A stretch of 38,406 nt of DNA from Baaleninema simplex PCC 7105 (GTDB lineage Bacteria > Cyanobacteriota > Cyanobacteriia > Cyanobacteriales > Geitlerinemataceae): positions 1,872 through 40,277 of the forward strand of contig NZ_KB235961.1 of the NCBI RefSeq assembly GCF_000332355.1, written 5' to 3'. The notes beneath the pieces were generated by a model that had not been told where the DNA came from, did not search any database, and saw only the letters and a list, made by a program, of their open reading frames with translations. Shown piece after piece: positions 18,319 to 26,174 of this stretch; position 1 is the first letter of the stretch, and each line of letters opens with the position of its first letter. The translations under genes were made by a program, and so were the position numbers.

Positions 18319-19122
18319 ATGGCCGTTCGTGACAAAATCGCTTTTTATCTCGACGATCTCGAAACCCCGCTCGGGCAAGCGATTAATTTAACGATTGCCA
18401 TTTTGATTTTTGTGTCGTCGGGAATTTTTGTAGCGGAAACCTATCCCCTTTCTACGACGGTTCTCCGAGAACTCGAGATTTTAGATACGTCGATTTTAAT
18501 TATTTTTGCAATTGAATATTTAGTACGGTTGGGCGTCGCTCGCGATCGCCTACAATTTTTATTCAGTCCGCTGTCTTTAATTGACTTGTTTGTAATCTTG
18601 CCGTTTTTTTTTGGAATTAACAGTCATAGCTTTATTCTTACATTTCGGTGGTTTCGGATGCTTCGAATCGTTCGTTTCTTAAATATAAATTTTTTTATTT
18701 TTCGTTTGGGGAACGAAGAACGAATTGAAGAACGATTTATTCTCGTTCGTATTTTGATGACACTATTTATTATTATTTTTATCTTTTCGGGATTGATTTA
18801 TCAAGTCGAACATCCCAGCAATCCCGAAATTTTCGACACCTTTCTCGATGCCTTGTATTTCGCGATCGTTACCATGACGACTGTTGGGTTTGGCGATGTC
18901 ATTCCCTTTTCAGAAACGGGTCGGCTGCTCACCATTTTAATGATTTTAACGGGCGTCGCCCTCATTCCCTGGCAACTGAGCGAATTAGTCGAGCAACTCG
19001 TTAAAAGTGCCAAACGTATCGAATTAGAATGTTCGGTCTGTCAGTGGTCGGTTCACGATGTCGATGCCAAATTTTGTAAGCGATGCGGCGCGAAACTGCC
19101 CAAAGATACAGCGACTCGATAA
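18319..19122 (+). CDS. Six-helix voltage-gated potassium channel with C-terminal zinc ribbon
   Basis: A 267-residue inner-membrane ion channel. Helices S1-S6 can be placed at about 20-40, 52-72, 84-100, 107-125 (S4), 143-163 and 210-228. S4 carries spaced arginines (FRWFRMLRIVRF), the voltage-sensor pattern. The selectivity filter TMTTVGFGD is a K+ filter variant with Phe in place of Tyr. A short cytoplasmic tail holds two cysteine pairs, CSVC and CKRC, 18 residues apart, forming a zinc-ribbon-like motif. I prefer the ATG at 18319 because AGGTGAGG lies just before it; a GTG nine bases upstream is the alternative. It is a single gene, and MITE copy 2 begins 57 bases after the stop. Confidence 0.88.
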   Translation: MAVRDKIAFYLDDLETPLGQAINLTIAILIFVSSGIFVAETYPLSTTVLRELEILDTSILIIFAIEYLVRLGVARDRLQFLFSPLSLIDLFVILPFFFGINSHSFILTFRWFRMLRIVRFLNINFFIFRLGNEERIEERFILVRILMTLFIIIFIFSGLIYQVEHPSNPEIFDTFLDALYFAIVTMTTVGFGDVIPFSETGRLLTILMILTGVALIPWQLSELVEQLVKSAKRIELECSVCQWSVHDVDAKFCKRCGAKLPKDTATR

Positions 19123-19193
19123 AAAAACGATCGCATTACAGAACGGACAGTTTGCATTGCGATCGGGTCAATTTCAAAGGGTGCATCTCAAAG

Positions 19194-20514
19194 CTGAGAG
19201 GGTGACAAGGTAGACGGAAGCCAGACGGGACAATTGTTTGAGAGAATAGAGGAGTCCCAAAAAAGAGGGTGGCGTTTGCGGCCACCCCAACAAAAAAATG
19301 CTACCGACATTCTACCAAGATTTTCTGCGCATCCATCTCAATGAGAAGCAAATTGGGATCTTAAAGTGGCTGGTCTGGATACTGCAAATGCATCGGCAAG
19401 TCAAATTATCGACGTTAGCGCAGTTCTTTCCTCAACCGATAAAATACGACAGTCGCGTCACCAGCTTGCAACGATTTCTGAAGTTGCCTCAGTTGAGTGC
19501 CAAGTTGTTATGGTTTCCCCTTATCAAGAGGTGGCTGAAAGCTGAATATCGCGGCAACCACCTCAATCGGGAACAGCGACGAGCGCGTCCTCAACTCACC
19601 TTAAAGTCTCGAAAATATTTGGTGGTCGTCCTTGACCGAACTCAATGGAGAGACCGGAATTTGTTCATGGTGTCTCTAATTTGGGGGACTCATGCTTTAC
19701 CGGTCTATTGGGAGTTATTACCCCAATTAGGCAGCAGTTCCTTGAGGCAACAGCAAAAAATATTAGCGCCGGTATTGAAGCTATTAAAACCTTATCCAGT
19801 GGTGGTAGTAGGCGACCGAGAATTTCAGAGTGCTAAACTGGCAGACTGGCTCAGGAAGCGAGGTGCGGACGCTGTATTGCGACAGAAGAAAAGTACCTAT
19901 GTGGCGGATGCCAAGACTCGATGCCAAGCCTTAAAACACCGAGGCTTTCAACCGGGACAGTATCACTTCTTTGAAAACGTTAATGTCAACAAAGAAGAAC
20001 CAGTTCGCGCTCTTAATCTCGGCGTTTATTGGAAACGTCGTTATCGAGGGAAAGGAGGGAAAGAACCTTGGTTATTGCTGACCACTCTCTCAGATGCTCA
20101 ATTAGTTCGCCAAATTTACAGAGCGCGTTGGGGCATTGAAATGATGTTCCGAGACTGCAAAAGTGGCGGCTACAATCTTGAGTCAACTCGAGTCAGTCCT
20201 CCGCGACTTTTGGCGCTCATTTTGCTCATGACTTTAGCCTATTGGTTAGCAACTCGTTCGGGTCAGCGTCTCCTTGAATCTCACGTCCAATCCTATTTAG
20301 GTCGTTCAGACCTGACCCCTCAAGGTTTTCCTCATCATAGTGTTTTTTCCCTCGGATTATCCGGTTATGCTTGGAGTCAATCCCTGCTGCTCTGGAGAGA
20401 TTGGATGTTGGCGCTCATGGCGTTGAAGCCTCACAAATCTCTCCATTTTCAACGAGGGCTAGAGGCTCTATCCCTTGTGAGGCAGGGGGTCTAGCTATGT
20501 TGTCACCCTCTCAG
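19194..20514 (+). mobile_element. Intact IS4-family insertion sequence inside MITE copy 2
   Basis: A 1321-bp element with perfect 15-bp terminal inverted repeats CTGAGAGGGTGACAA at both ends. It is flanked by a perfect 9-bp direct repeat ATCTCAAAG (19185-19193 and 20515-20523). That target sequence lies within the left terminal repeat of the MITE, so the IS came later. One complete transposase frame fills it. Perfect ends and duplication suggest a recent, possibly still active insertion. Confidence 0.95.
19298..20494 (+). CDS. IS4-family DDE transposase
   Basis: A 398-residue transposase with the IS4 catalytic layout. The first Asp is in VVVLDRTQWRDRN, the second in VVVVGDREFQS, and the C-terminal Glu in YRARWGIEMMFRDCK. 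The last motif fits Y-x2-R-x3-E-x6-K, the signature used to define the family. The N-terminal ~100 residues are the end-binding region. The frame is uninterrupted and starts 104 bases inside the left terminus, and the stop lies 20 bases before the right terminus. It catalyses cut-and-paste movement of its own element. Confidence 0.95.
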   Translation: MLPTFYQDFLRIHLNEKQIGILKWLVWILQMHRQVKLSTLAQFFPQPIKYDSRVTSLQRFLKLPQLSAKLLWFPLIKRWLKAEYRGNHLNREQRRARPQLTLKSRKYLVVVLDRTQWRDRNLFMVSLIWGTHALPVYWELLPQLGSSSLRQQQKILAPVLKLLKPYPVVVVGDREFQSAKLADWLRKRGADAVLRQKKSTYVADAKTRCQALKHRGFQPGQYHFFENVNVNKEEPVRALNLGVYWKRRYRGKGGKEPWLLLTTLSDAQLVRQIYRARWGIEMMFRDCKSGGYNLESTRVSPPRLLALILLMTLAYWLATRSGQRLLESHVQSYLGRSDLTPQGFPHHSVFSLGLSGYAWSQSLLLWRDWMLALMALKPHKSLHFQRGLEALSLVRQGV

Positions 20515-20734
20515 ATCTCAAAGATGTAAATTTATCAGATCGGAGTCTCTGCACTGAATTAAGCTGTTGTTGGGTTTCGCGATCGCTCCACCTATAGACT
20601 GAGCGAAGCCGAAGCCCAACCTACCTCAAACTCATATTTTTACAAAAGTGAGATGCACCCGTTTCAAAACCGTTTCGGTCTACGCCGTCGTCGGGGCGAT
20701 CGCCCCAGATATCGCACTGAAATTCGCAAAAATG

Positions 20735-22012
20735 CTAGCGAATACGGTAGCCGATATCGCGGCGGTAGTAACAGTTTTCAAACTCAATTTTTTCAACGGC
20801 GGCGTAGGACTTGGCGATCGCGTCCTCAAAATCTTCACCCACTGCGGTTACGCCCAACACGCGACCGCCACTGGTCACGAGTTGCTGCTGTTTGAGTTGC
20901 GTTCCGGCGTGAAACACGAGTGCGCCAGTTTCTTCAGCCTCGAGAATTCCTTCGACGAGTTTACCTTTTTCATAAGACCCCGGATAACCGCCGGACGCCA
21001 TGACCACGCACACCGCCGCCCCCTTTTTCCATTCGATCGCCGGAAGTTGTCCGAGGCGTTTTTCCACGCAGGCCAACATCAACTCGTATAACGGCGTCTC
21101 CAACAGCGGTAACACCGCCTGAGTTTCGGGATCGCCGAAGCGACAGTTAAACTCGAGAACCTTGACCTCTCCCTCTGGCGTCACCATCAACCCAGCATAG
21201 AGAACGCCACAGTAGTCGATTCCCCGCTGTCGCAACGCGGCGATGGTCGGTTCGAGGATCTCTCGCTGGACTTGCTTGACCTGTTCCGGCGAGAGTACGG
21301 GGGTCGGAGCGTAAACGCCCATTCCTCCCGTGTTCGGGCCCGTATCCCCTTCTCCGATCGGTTTGTGATCTTGGGCAGGTAACAGCGGTACGATGGTTTC
21401 GCCGTCGGTGAGGGCGAGAACCGACACTTCTTGACCGGAGAGAAACTCCTCGACGACCAAGGTATTACCCGCGTCGCCGAACTGACCTCGAGCGATGCCG
21501 TCGATGGCGGAGAGTGCCTCTTCAAGCGTGCGGGCGACCGTCACGCCTTTTCCGGCCGCGAGTCCGTCGGCTTTGACGACTACCGGCGCACCGACGGCTT
21601 TGACGTAGGCTTTGGCGTCTTCGACTTGGGTGCGATCGAACGCGGCCGATCGCGCCGTCGGAACTCCTGCCTCTTGCATCAATGCTTTCGCCCAAGCCTT
21701 ACTCGATTCGATTTGCGCTCCGGCTTGCGTCGGGCCGAATACGGCAATGTCCTGCGCTTGCAGTGCGTCGGTAATCCCCAAGGCTAGGGGGAGTTCCGGT
21801 CCGACGACCACGAAGGCCACCCCTTGCACCAGGGCAAACCGCACGATACCGTCGAAATCATCGACTGACATCGCTAAATTTTGACACTTCGGCATCGTTG
21901 CCGTCCCGCCGTTACCGGGGATGCAAAACACCTTCGTCACTTTCTCTGACTGGAGAAGTTTCCAACTTAGGGCGTGTTCGCGCCCGCCATTTCCCACAAC
22001 TAAAACTTTCAC
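20735..22012 (-). CDS. purD: Phosphoribosylamine-glycine ligase PurD
   Basis: A 425-residue ATP-grasp enzyme. It joins glycine to 5-phosphoribosylamine to give GAR, the second step of de novo purine synthesis. The N-terminal motif KVLVVGNGGREHALSWKL is diagnostic. Also seen are VVGPELPLALG, the ATP-binding VVVKADGLAAGKGV, and the C-terminal metal-binding FNCRFGDPETQ. Length is typical. The start is GTG at 22012, supported by a strong AGGAGG five bases upstream. It is monocistronic here, as purine genes are scattered in cyanobacteria, and divergent from psbQ. Its stop lies only 75 bases from the edge of MITE copy 2. Confidence 0.97.
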   Translation of the reverse strand: MKVLVVGNGGREHALSWKLLQSEKVTKVFCIPGNGGTATMPKCQNLAMSVDDFDGIVRFALVQGVAFVVVGPELPLALGITDALQAQDIAVFGPTQAGAQIESSKAWAKALMQEAGVPTARSAAFDRTQVEDAKAYVKAVGAPVVVKADGLAAGKGVTVARTLEEALSAIDGIARGQFGDAGNTLVVEEFLSGQEVSVLALTDGETIVPLLPAQDHKPIGEGDTGPNTGGMGVYAPTPVLSPEQVKQVQREILEPTIAALRQRGIDYCGVLYAGLMVTPEGEVKVLEFNCRFGDPETQAVLPLLETPLYELMLACVEKRLGQLPAIEWKKGAAVCVVMASGGYPGSYEKGKLVEGILEAEETGALVFHAGTQLKQQQLVTSGGRVLGVTAVGEDFEDAIAKSYAAVEKIEFENCYYRRDIGYRIR

Positions 22013-22226
22013 AAAGACCTCCTAGCTGCGATCGCCAGGTCTCTCATCGCCCGTCTAACTTTCAATTTTAAAGTTCGCTTGAGAATATACCGCACTCCAT
22101 TATGCCATGGGATGCGAAGGCTAACTCTCGTCTGCATTCGGACTCGGGAACGCTCCTCTCCTCGAAAAAAGACGGCCGACGCTGTATAAGATAAGGACAG
22201 TTGAGTTAAAAGGCGTAAAATTTCAG

Positions 22227-22688
22227 ATGTTTATGTCACGATATCGTTCGATTTTGGCCGGTCTTCTGGTTTGCGTCGCGGTGTTTCTCGTGAGTTGCGG
22301 CGGCCCGGCAACGGTGGAGGCTCCCACTTACACGCCCGAAACTCTCGAACGGATTCAGTCTTACAGTACTGAGGTAACGGAGTTGCGCGATCGCATGGGC
22401 GAACTCGAAGACCTCATCGACGCCAGAGATTGGGTCGATGTCGATAACTTTATCCACGGACCTCTCGGAACGTTGCGACAAGACATGAGTTTGATTAATC
22501 GCAACTTGCTTCCTGACGAACAGCGTCAAGGCCGAGACTTGGCACGAAATCTGTTTCGTCATTTAGAAGAAATCAATTTGGCGGCGAAAGAGCGAGATTA
22601 TGCCCAAGCCGTTCAAAACTACCGCGAAAGTTTGGCTGATTTCGATGCCTTTTTAGATATCCTTCCTAAATCGAATACGGCGAGTTAG
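22227..22688 (+). CDS. psbQ: Photosystem II lipoprotein PsbQ (CyanoQ)
   Basis: A 153-residue precursor that is lipidated and held on the lumenal side of photosystem II, where it stabilises the oxygen-evolving complex. The hydrophobic signal ILAGLLVCVAVFLVSC ends in a lipobox with the lipidated Cys near residue 24. The mature part is a four-helix bundle with family blocks RDWVDVDNFIHGPLGTLRQD, NRNLLPDEQRQG and YRESLADFDAFLDILP. The start could also be the ATG two codons later (MSRYRS); neither has a strong ribosome-binding site. It is a single gene with its own terminator. Confidence 0.9.
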   Translation: MFMSRYRSILAGLLVCVAVFLVSCGGPATVEAPTYTPETLERIQSYSTEVTELRDRMGELEDLIDARDWVDVDNFIHGPLGTLRQDMSLINRNLLPDEQRQGRDLARNLFRHLEEINLAAKERDYAQAVQNYRESLADFDAFLDILPKSNTAS

Positions 22689-22710
22689 GCGATCGCGAGT
22701 TGAGATAAAG

Positions 22711-22747
22711 CGGCACTCAGGTAAGACAGAACGAGTGTCGTTTTTTT
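22711..22747 (+). terminator. Rho-independent terminator of psbQ
   Basis: CGGCACTC (22711-22718) pairs with GAGTGTCG (22733-22740), one G-U pair, 14-nt loop, followed by seven T. It begins 23 bases after the psbQ stop. Confidence 0.85.
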
Positions 22748-22791
22748 GTCTAGAACGCCGGTACAGAAGTCAGGAGGCTTGATGTTGTGAT

Positions 22792-22863
22792 GGGTGGGTG
22801 CGTTCGCGGGAAGTTCGTGGACTGGATTTCCCACGAATTAGGTTTCCCACGAACGCACCCTAC
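22792..22863. repeat. Imperfect palindromic intergenic repeat
   Basis: The left arm GGGTGGGTGCGTTCGCGGGA and the right arm, whose complement reads GTAGGGTGCGTTCGTGGGAA, form an imperfect inverted repeat of about 20 bp enclosing a second small fold. It resembles the short REP-like palindromes with a GTAGGGTGCG start that are widespread in cyanobacterial genomes. It lies between psbQ and the convergent glycosyltransferase gene. Confidence 0.6.
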
Positions 22864-22901
22864 GCGATTTTTGTACTGCTGTTCTAGTTTTTTCCGTTAT
22901 T

Positions 22902-24389
22902 TTACGGTTCGCGATCGTCAATTAAGATCCATTTTCTCACTGAATTCTGACGCTGCTCCTGGTGTTGATGTCGTATGGTTTTTAGCCAAATTTCCCAAGC
23001 TTTCCAACAGAAAACAGCGGGAAACGCCACTCGAATACTCGTCAAAATTTTACCTTGCTTTAGCGCCGCCCAAGCCCATCTCAAATGAATGTAGTGTCGT
23101 AAATCCTTTAAGTAGGGAATTTGCGAACTATATTTTTTTTGTAGAATATCGTATATTTCTTCAATTAAATTGGTGTTGGCCTCGATTCGTTCTCGAATTG
23201 GAATTTTTTTGATTTGCCAGCGTTGGGGAAATCGGTAGTAGATTACATCTTTTAGCAAGTTTAAGAATACTTTTGTTCCTAATTTTAATCCCGATTTTAC
23301 TCGTCCTTGTCGAATCGCAGCTAAGCTCCATTTAAATTGTAAAATTTGACGCTGTCGTTTGAGATAGTTTTGAATGTCGCTGTTCTTAAGATTCGTGCGT
23401 TCGGATTCGTATTTAGGAGGAAAATTGAAGCTGTAATCTTCAAACCACTTCGATCGCGCCAGCCAGGGACTTTGGCGAAACAACGTCGCGCGAACGAACA
23501 GTTCCCACGCTTTCCAATAAAAGAACGTGTGAAACAGGAGTTTAAATCCTTCCCAAAACCGCCCTTGCTTGAATGCGACGACTCCCCAGTGCAGCTTGAG
23601 ATAAGCGGCAACGTGTTCGACTTTCGGAATATGCGATCGATACTTCGGACTGACGAGATGATAAATTTTCTCCTTCATTAAAATATTGGTCGTCAAACGC
23701 TTTTGTAGGGCGAACTTGCGGTTGTAAGCCCCCTGCCAAATCGTGCGATATGCCAAACATTGATTGATAAAAATGGCATCGCCAAATTGCCCGATTTTAA
23801 TCCAAGAATCGATATCGTCACAGTTTCCGTCAAACTGTGAATCCCATCCTCCAGCTTTCCAAAATGCTTCTTGTTGAAATGCCACTTGTACGGGAGTCCC
23901 AAACGGTACGATTTCTAACAGCATTCCGTAATGAATGTCTTCCTGGGGAATATAAAATGCTTTTCCCGGCCCGGTGGGTGGAGTCCGACTGAGTTCGACT
24001 TCTTCGGGATTGACTTGAGCGGCTTGACAGGAGCAAATGACTGCTTCGGGGTGGCGTTCGATCGCTCGCCACATTTCGCTGAGACAGTTAGAGTCGAGAT
24101 AATCGTCGTCGTCGAGGGGTTTGATCCATTTCCCCGAAGCCGTCTGAACTCCCGCGTTCATCGTCGCCGAATGTCCGCTATTGGTGGAATTGCGATGATA
24201 GATCAATCGTGTATCGCCGATCTCGGCTAATGCCGCTTGTAACTCTAAAACGTACTCTTGAGTTCCATCGCAAGAGCAATCGTCAGCGACGATCACTTCA
24301 CAGGGCAAGGTTTGAGCCAAGGCTGAGTCGATCGCACGTTTGAGAAGGTATAAGCGGTTGTATGTCGTTATAATAATACTAAAATTCAT
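22902..24389 (-). CDS. Family 2 glycosyltransferase with duplicated C-terminal domain
   Basis: A 495-residue GT-A enzyme. The N-terminal ~230 residues show MNFSIIITTYNRLYLLKRAI, the nucleotide-binding VIVADDCSCDGTQE, and the metal-binding aspartates in KPLDDDDYLD (about 93-96). It would transfer a sugar from a nucleotide donor to a surface glycan; donor and acceptor cannot be read. The C-terminal half is unusual: a ~65-residue segment at about 235-300 (KIYHLVSPKYRSHIPKVEHV ... YWKAWE) recurs at about 405-472 (EIYDILQKKYSSQIPYLKDL ... CWKAWE). A partial copy lies at 345-382. The genes around it are not glycan genes except the Wza-like gene 3 kb away. No ribosome-binding site is obvious. Confidence 0.87.
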   Translation of the reverse strand: MNFSIIITTYNRLYLLKRAIDSALAQTLPCEVIVADDCSCDGTQEYVLELQAALAEIGDTRLIYHRNSTNSGHSATMNAGVQTASGKWIKPLDDDDYLDSNCLSEMWRAIERHPEAVICSCQAAQVNPEEVELSRTPPTGPGKAFYIPQEDIHYGMLLEIVPFGTPVQVAFQQEAFWKAGGWDSQFDGNCDDIDSWIKIGQFGDAIFINQCLAYRTIWQGAYNRKFALQKRLTTNILMKEKIYHLVSPKYRSHIPKVEHVAAYLKLHWGVVAFKQGRFWEGFKLLFHTFFYWKAWELFVRATLFRQSPWLARSKWFEDYSFNFPPKYESERTNLKNSDIQNYLKRQRQILQFKWSLAAIRQGRVKSGLKLGTKVFLNLLKDVIYYRFPQRWQIKKIPIRERIEANTNLIEEIYDILQKKYSSQIPYLKDLRHYIHLRWAWAALKQGKILTSIRVAFPAVFCWKAWEIWLKTIRHQHQEQRQNSVRKWILIDDREP

Positions 24390-25062
24390 ACCGCTCGGAT
24401 AATTTAGGAATTGTAGACGCTTGCCCCAACCTTAACGGCTCGAGAAGCACTGCCATCCATCGAGCCATCGTGCGGTTAAAGATACCTCGCCAATACGATC
24501 TCGTCGATCGCGAGAGGAACGTTCCTAATGTTTATTGTAGTCTTCCCTTGGATGGCATTTTCCCCATCAGACACCCAAACGTGGAGATTCGTTGAGGGCG
24601 ATCGCACGGCTACGCTCGGGATAGGATGTCGGATCGGGCTATGGGAGATCTACACCCAAGATCGCACGCGATCGGGCTAGCCTCGATCGGCTTGCTAAAA
24701 CTTCACAAACTCCTTACAGCCGATTTACAGTGGTTTGGCCTCGACACCCTCGAAGGGACTTTCGGCAATCCACAACCGCCAGCAGCCCACCGTGACGACC
24801 GAGTCAGGTACACTTTCCTCTACCCGACTCCCGAGACAGGACGAGGGAACTCAAACGGTCTCGAGCGAGTCGGGATCGATGGAATCGAGACAGCGTTGAG
24901 GCGATCGCGCGACTTGAATTTCCGGTCTCGAGTGTCCGATCGAGGTCGAATCGAGTACGGAACTCGGCCGCCGCTGTCTCCCCAAACCACCTATCGATAC
25001 GGCCGACCGTCGCGATCGCCTGCTGGTCGAGAATACCCTTATTTCGCAGCACGCTTTTCACT
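24390..25062. other. Intergenic region upstream of the RTX gene
   Basis: About 670 bases between divergent glycosyltransferase and RTX genes. It is GC-rich and carries HIP1-like GCGATCGC and ATCGATC words. A 146-codon plus-strand frame (24626-25066) overlaps the RTX start and has an arginine-rich, non-protein-like translation, so I do not call it a gene. No RNA gene, terminator or strong promoter was recognised. Confidence 0.45.
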
Positions 25063-25917
25063 ATGACCCTTTCAGCCATTCAACTCGGAAACGATTTCGA
25101 CTTTGCGATCGCGACGGATGGAAACGACATCATCGATTATGTCGCTCTTCCTCTCGAACAACGCCAGCAACTCGCTGCGTCCGTGGGGATCGACGCCTTC
25201 GTCCTCGCGGCGGGAAACGACAGCGGTATAGACGACGGGGGCGATCGCATTTATTTCGGAAACGAAGGGGACGATAGCATCTTTGGGAACGCTGGCGACG
25301 ACACGATCGCCGCCGGACGCAACAACGACTTCGTCGCCGGAGGAGACGACGAAGACATTCTCTTCGGAAACCTCGGCGACGACCTCCTCCTCGGTGGCGA
25401 CGGCGACGATACGATGTTTGGCGGTCAAAATAACGACCTCCTCAACGGCGAAGGAGACGAAGATTTCCTTAGCGGCGATCGCGATAACGATACGCTCAAC
25501 GGCGGCGACGATGACGATACCCTCATCGGGGGAGACGGAAACGACGTTCTTTCAGGAAACGACGACGACGACCTCCTCTTCGGTGGATTCGGGGTCGACG
25601 ATCTGCGGGGTGGAGAGGGAGACGATACTCTAATTTTCCGTCGGGGAGAGGCGGTGAATGACGTCCTCGATGCTGATGTCGTTATCGATTTCGACTCCGA
25701 CGACGATATTTTGGCACTGAATTTTAACGATTATGCCCTCGACGATAGTGTAGATTTGTCGAATCTCCTCAATTTCGACGGTGCAAACGGCCCGGAAGTC
25801 GATACGGTCGTTCGCATCGGCCAAACTGGCCCCATCGTCGGCGTGGTTATCGATATTACGGCTCGAGAGCTTGAAGACCGGACGCGATCGATCTCGATTC
25901 CGTCGCTCGGGATTTGA
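25063..25917 (+). CDS. RTX-type calcium-binding protein
   Basis: A 284-residue very acidic protein. From about residue 55 to 190 it is a run of nonapeptide repeats of the GGxGxDxUx type (GNEGDDSIFGNAGDDTI, GGDGNDVLSGNDDDDLLFGG). These wrap Ca2+ into a parallel beta-roll once outside the cell. The C-terminal ~90 residues (VVIDFDSDDDILALNFNDY and after) resemble the non-repetitive end that carries the type I secretion signal. There is no N-terminal signal peptide, as expected for that route. No enzyme domain accompanies the repeats, and no ABC exporter, adaptor or TolC gene lies in the window. Role is therefore open: surface or extracellular matrix protein is the likely guess. Confidence 0.88.
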   Translation: MTLSAIQLGNDFDFAIATDGNDIIDYVALPLEQRQQLAASVGIDAFVLAAGNDSGIDDGGDRIYFGNEGDDSIFGNAGDDTIAAGRNNDFVAGGDDEDILFGNLGDDLLLGGDGDDTMFGGQNNDLLNGEGDEDFLSGDRDNDTLNGGDDDDTLIGGDGNDVLSGNDDDDLLFGGFGVDDLRGGEGDDTLIFRRGEAVNDVLDADVVIDFDSDDDILALNFNDYALDDSVDLSNLLNFDGANGPEVDTVVRIGQTGPIVGVVIDITARELEDRTRSISIPSLGI

Positions 25918-26174
25918 GGTCGAGCGTTCGTGTTTGATGTTAGTATGGTTTTTTGCTGTCGCCGCCCGATCGCGCGATCGTCGTCCAAAAAGAGACAAAC
26001 CAACGCACGAAGCAACTGACATTTTGCATCGAAGCGTTCGAGAGCATGGCGATCGCCCGCGAGACAACCTCGCTGCGGCACAAAGCTCTCTTCACGTCGT
26101 ACGAACTTTATCAAACATGGGTTATTACCTCATGTACTTCAATTTGTCAAGTCTTCGTCCGAGCTAAATTTTCG

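Larger units (their letters stand above)
19179..20660. repeat. MITE copy 2, interrupted by an IS4 element
   Basis: Ends are GGGTGCATCTCA at 19179-19190 and TGAGATGCACCC at 20649-20660, a perfect 12-bp inverted repeat. Flanks are ATTTCAAA (19171-19178) and GTTTCAAA (20661-20668), a 7-of-8 target duplication. Removing the IS (19194-20514) and one 9-bp duplicate restores a 152-bp element. The element is closely similar to copy 3 in its core, including a GTTGGGTTTCGC ... GAAGCCCAACCTAC palindrome that is itself a common cyanobacterial intergenic repeat. Confidence 0.9.

Noticed and set aside
22787-23212. 141-codon plus-strand frame over the end of the glycosyltransferase gene
   Set aside because: It starts in the intergenic palindrome and is antisense to a well-supported gene, with no domain.
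24626-25066. 146-codon plus-strand frame upstream of the RTX gene
   Set aside because: It overlaps the RTX start, is arginine-rich and patternless, and lacks a ribosome-binding site.
25953-26174. Upstream extension of the acidic protein's reading frame
   Set aside because: The translation is cysteine-rich and unlike the helical protein that follows. The ATG at 26175 is a better start.
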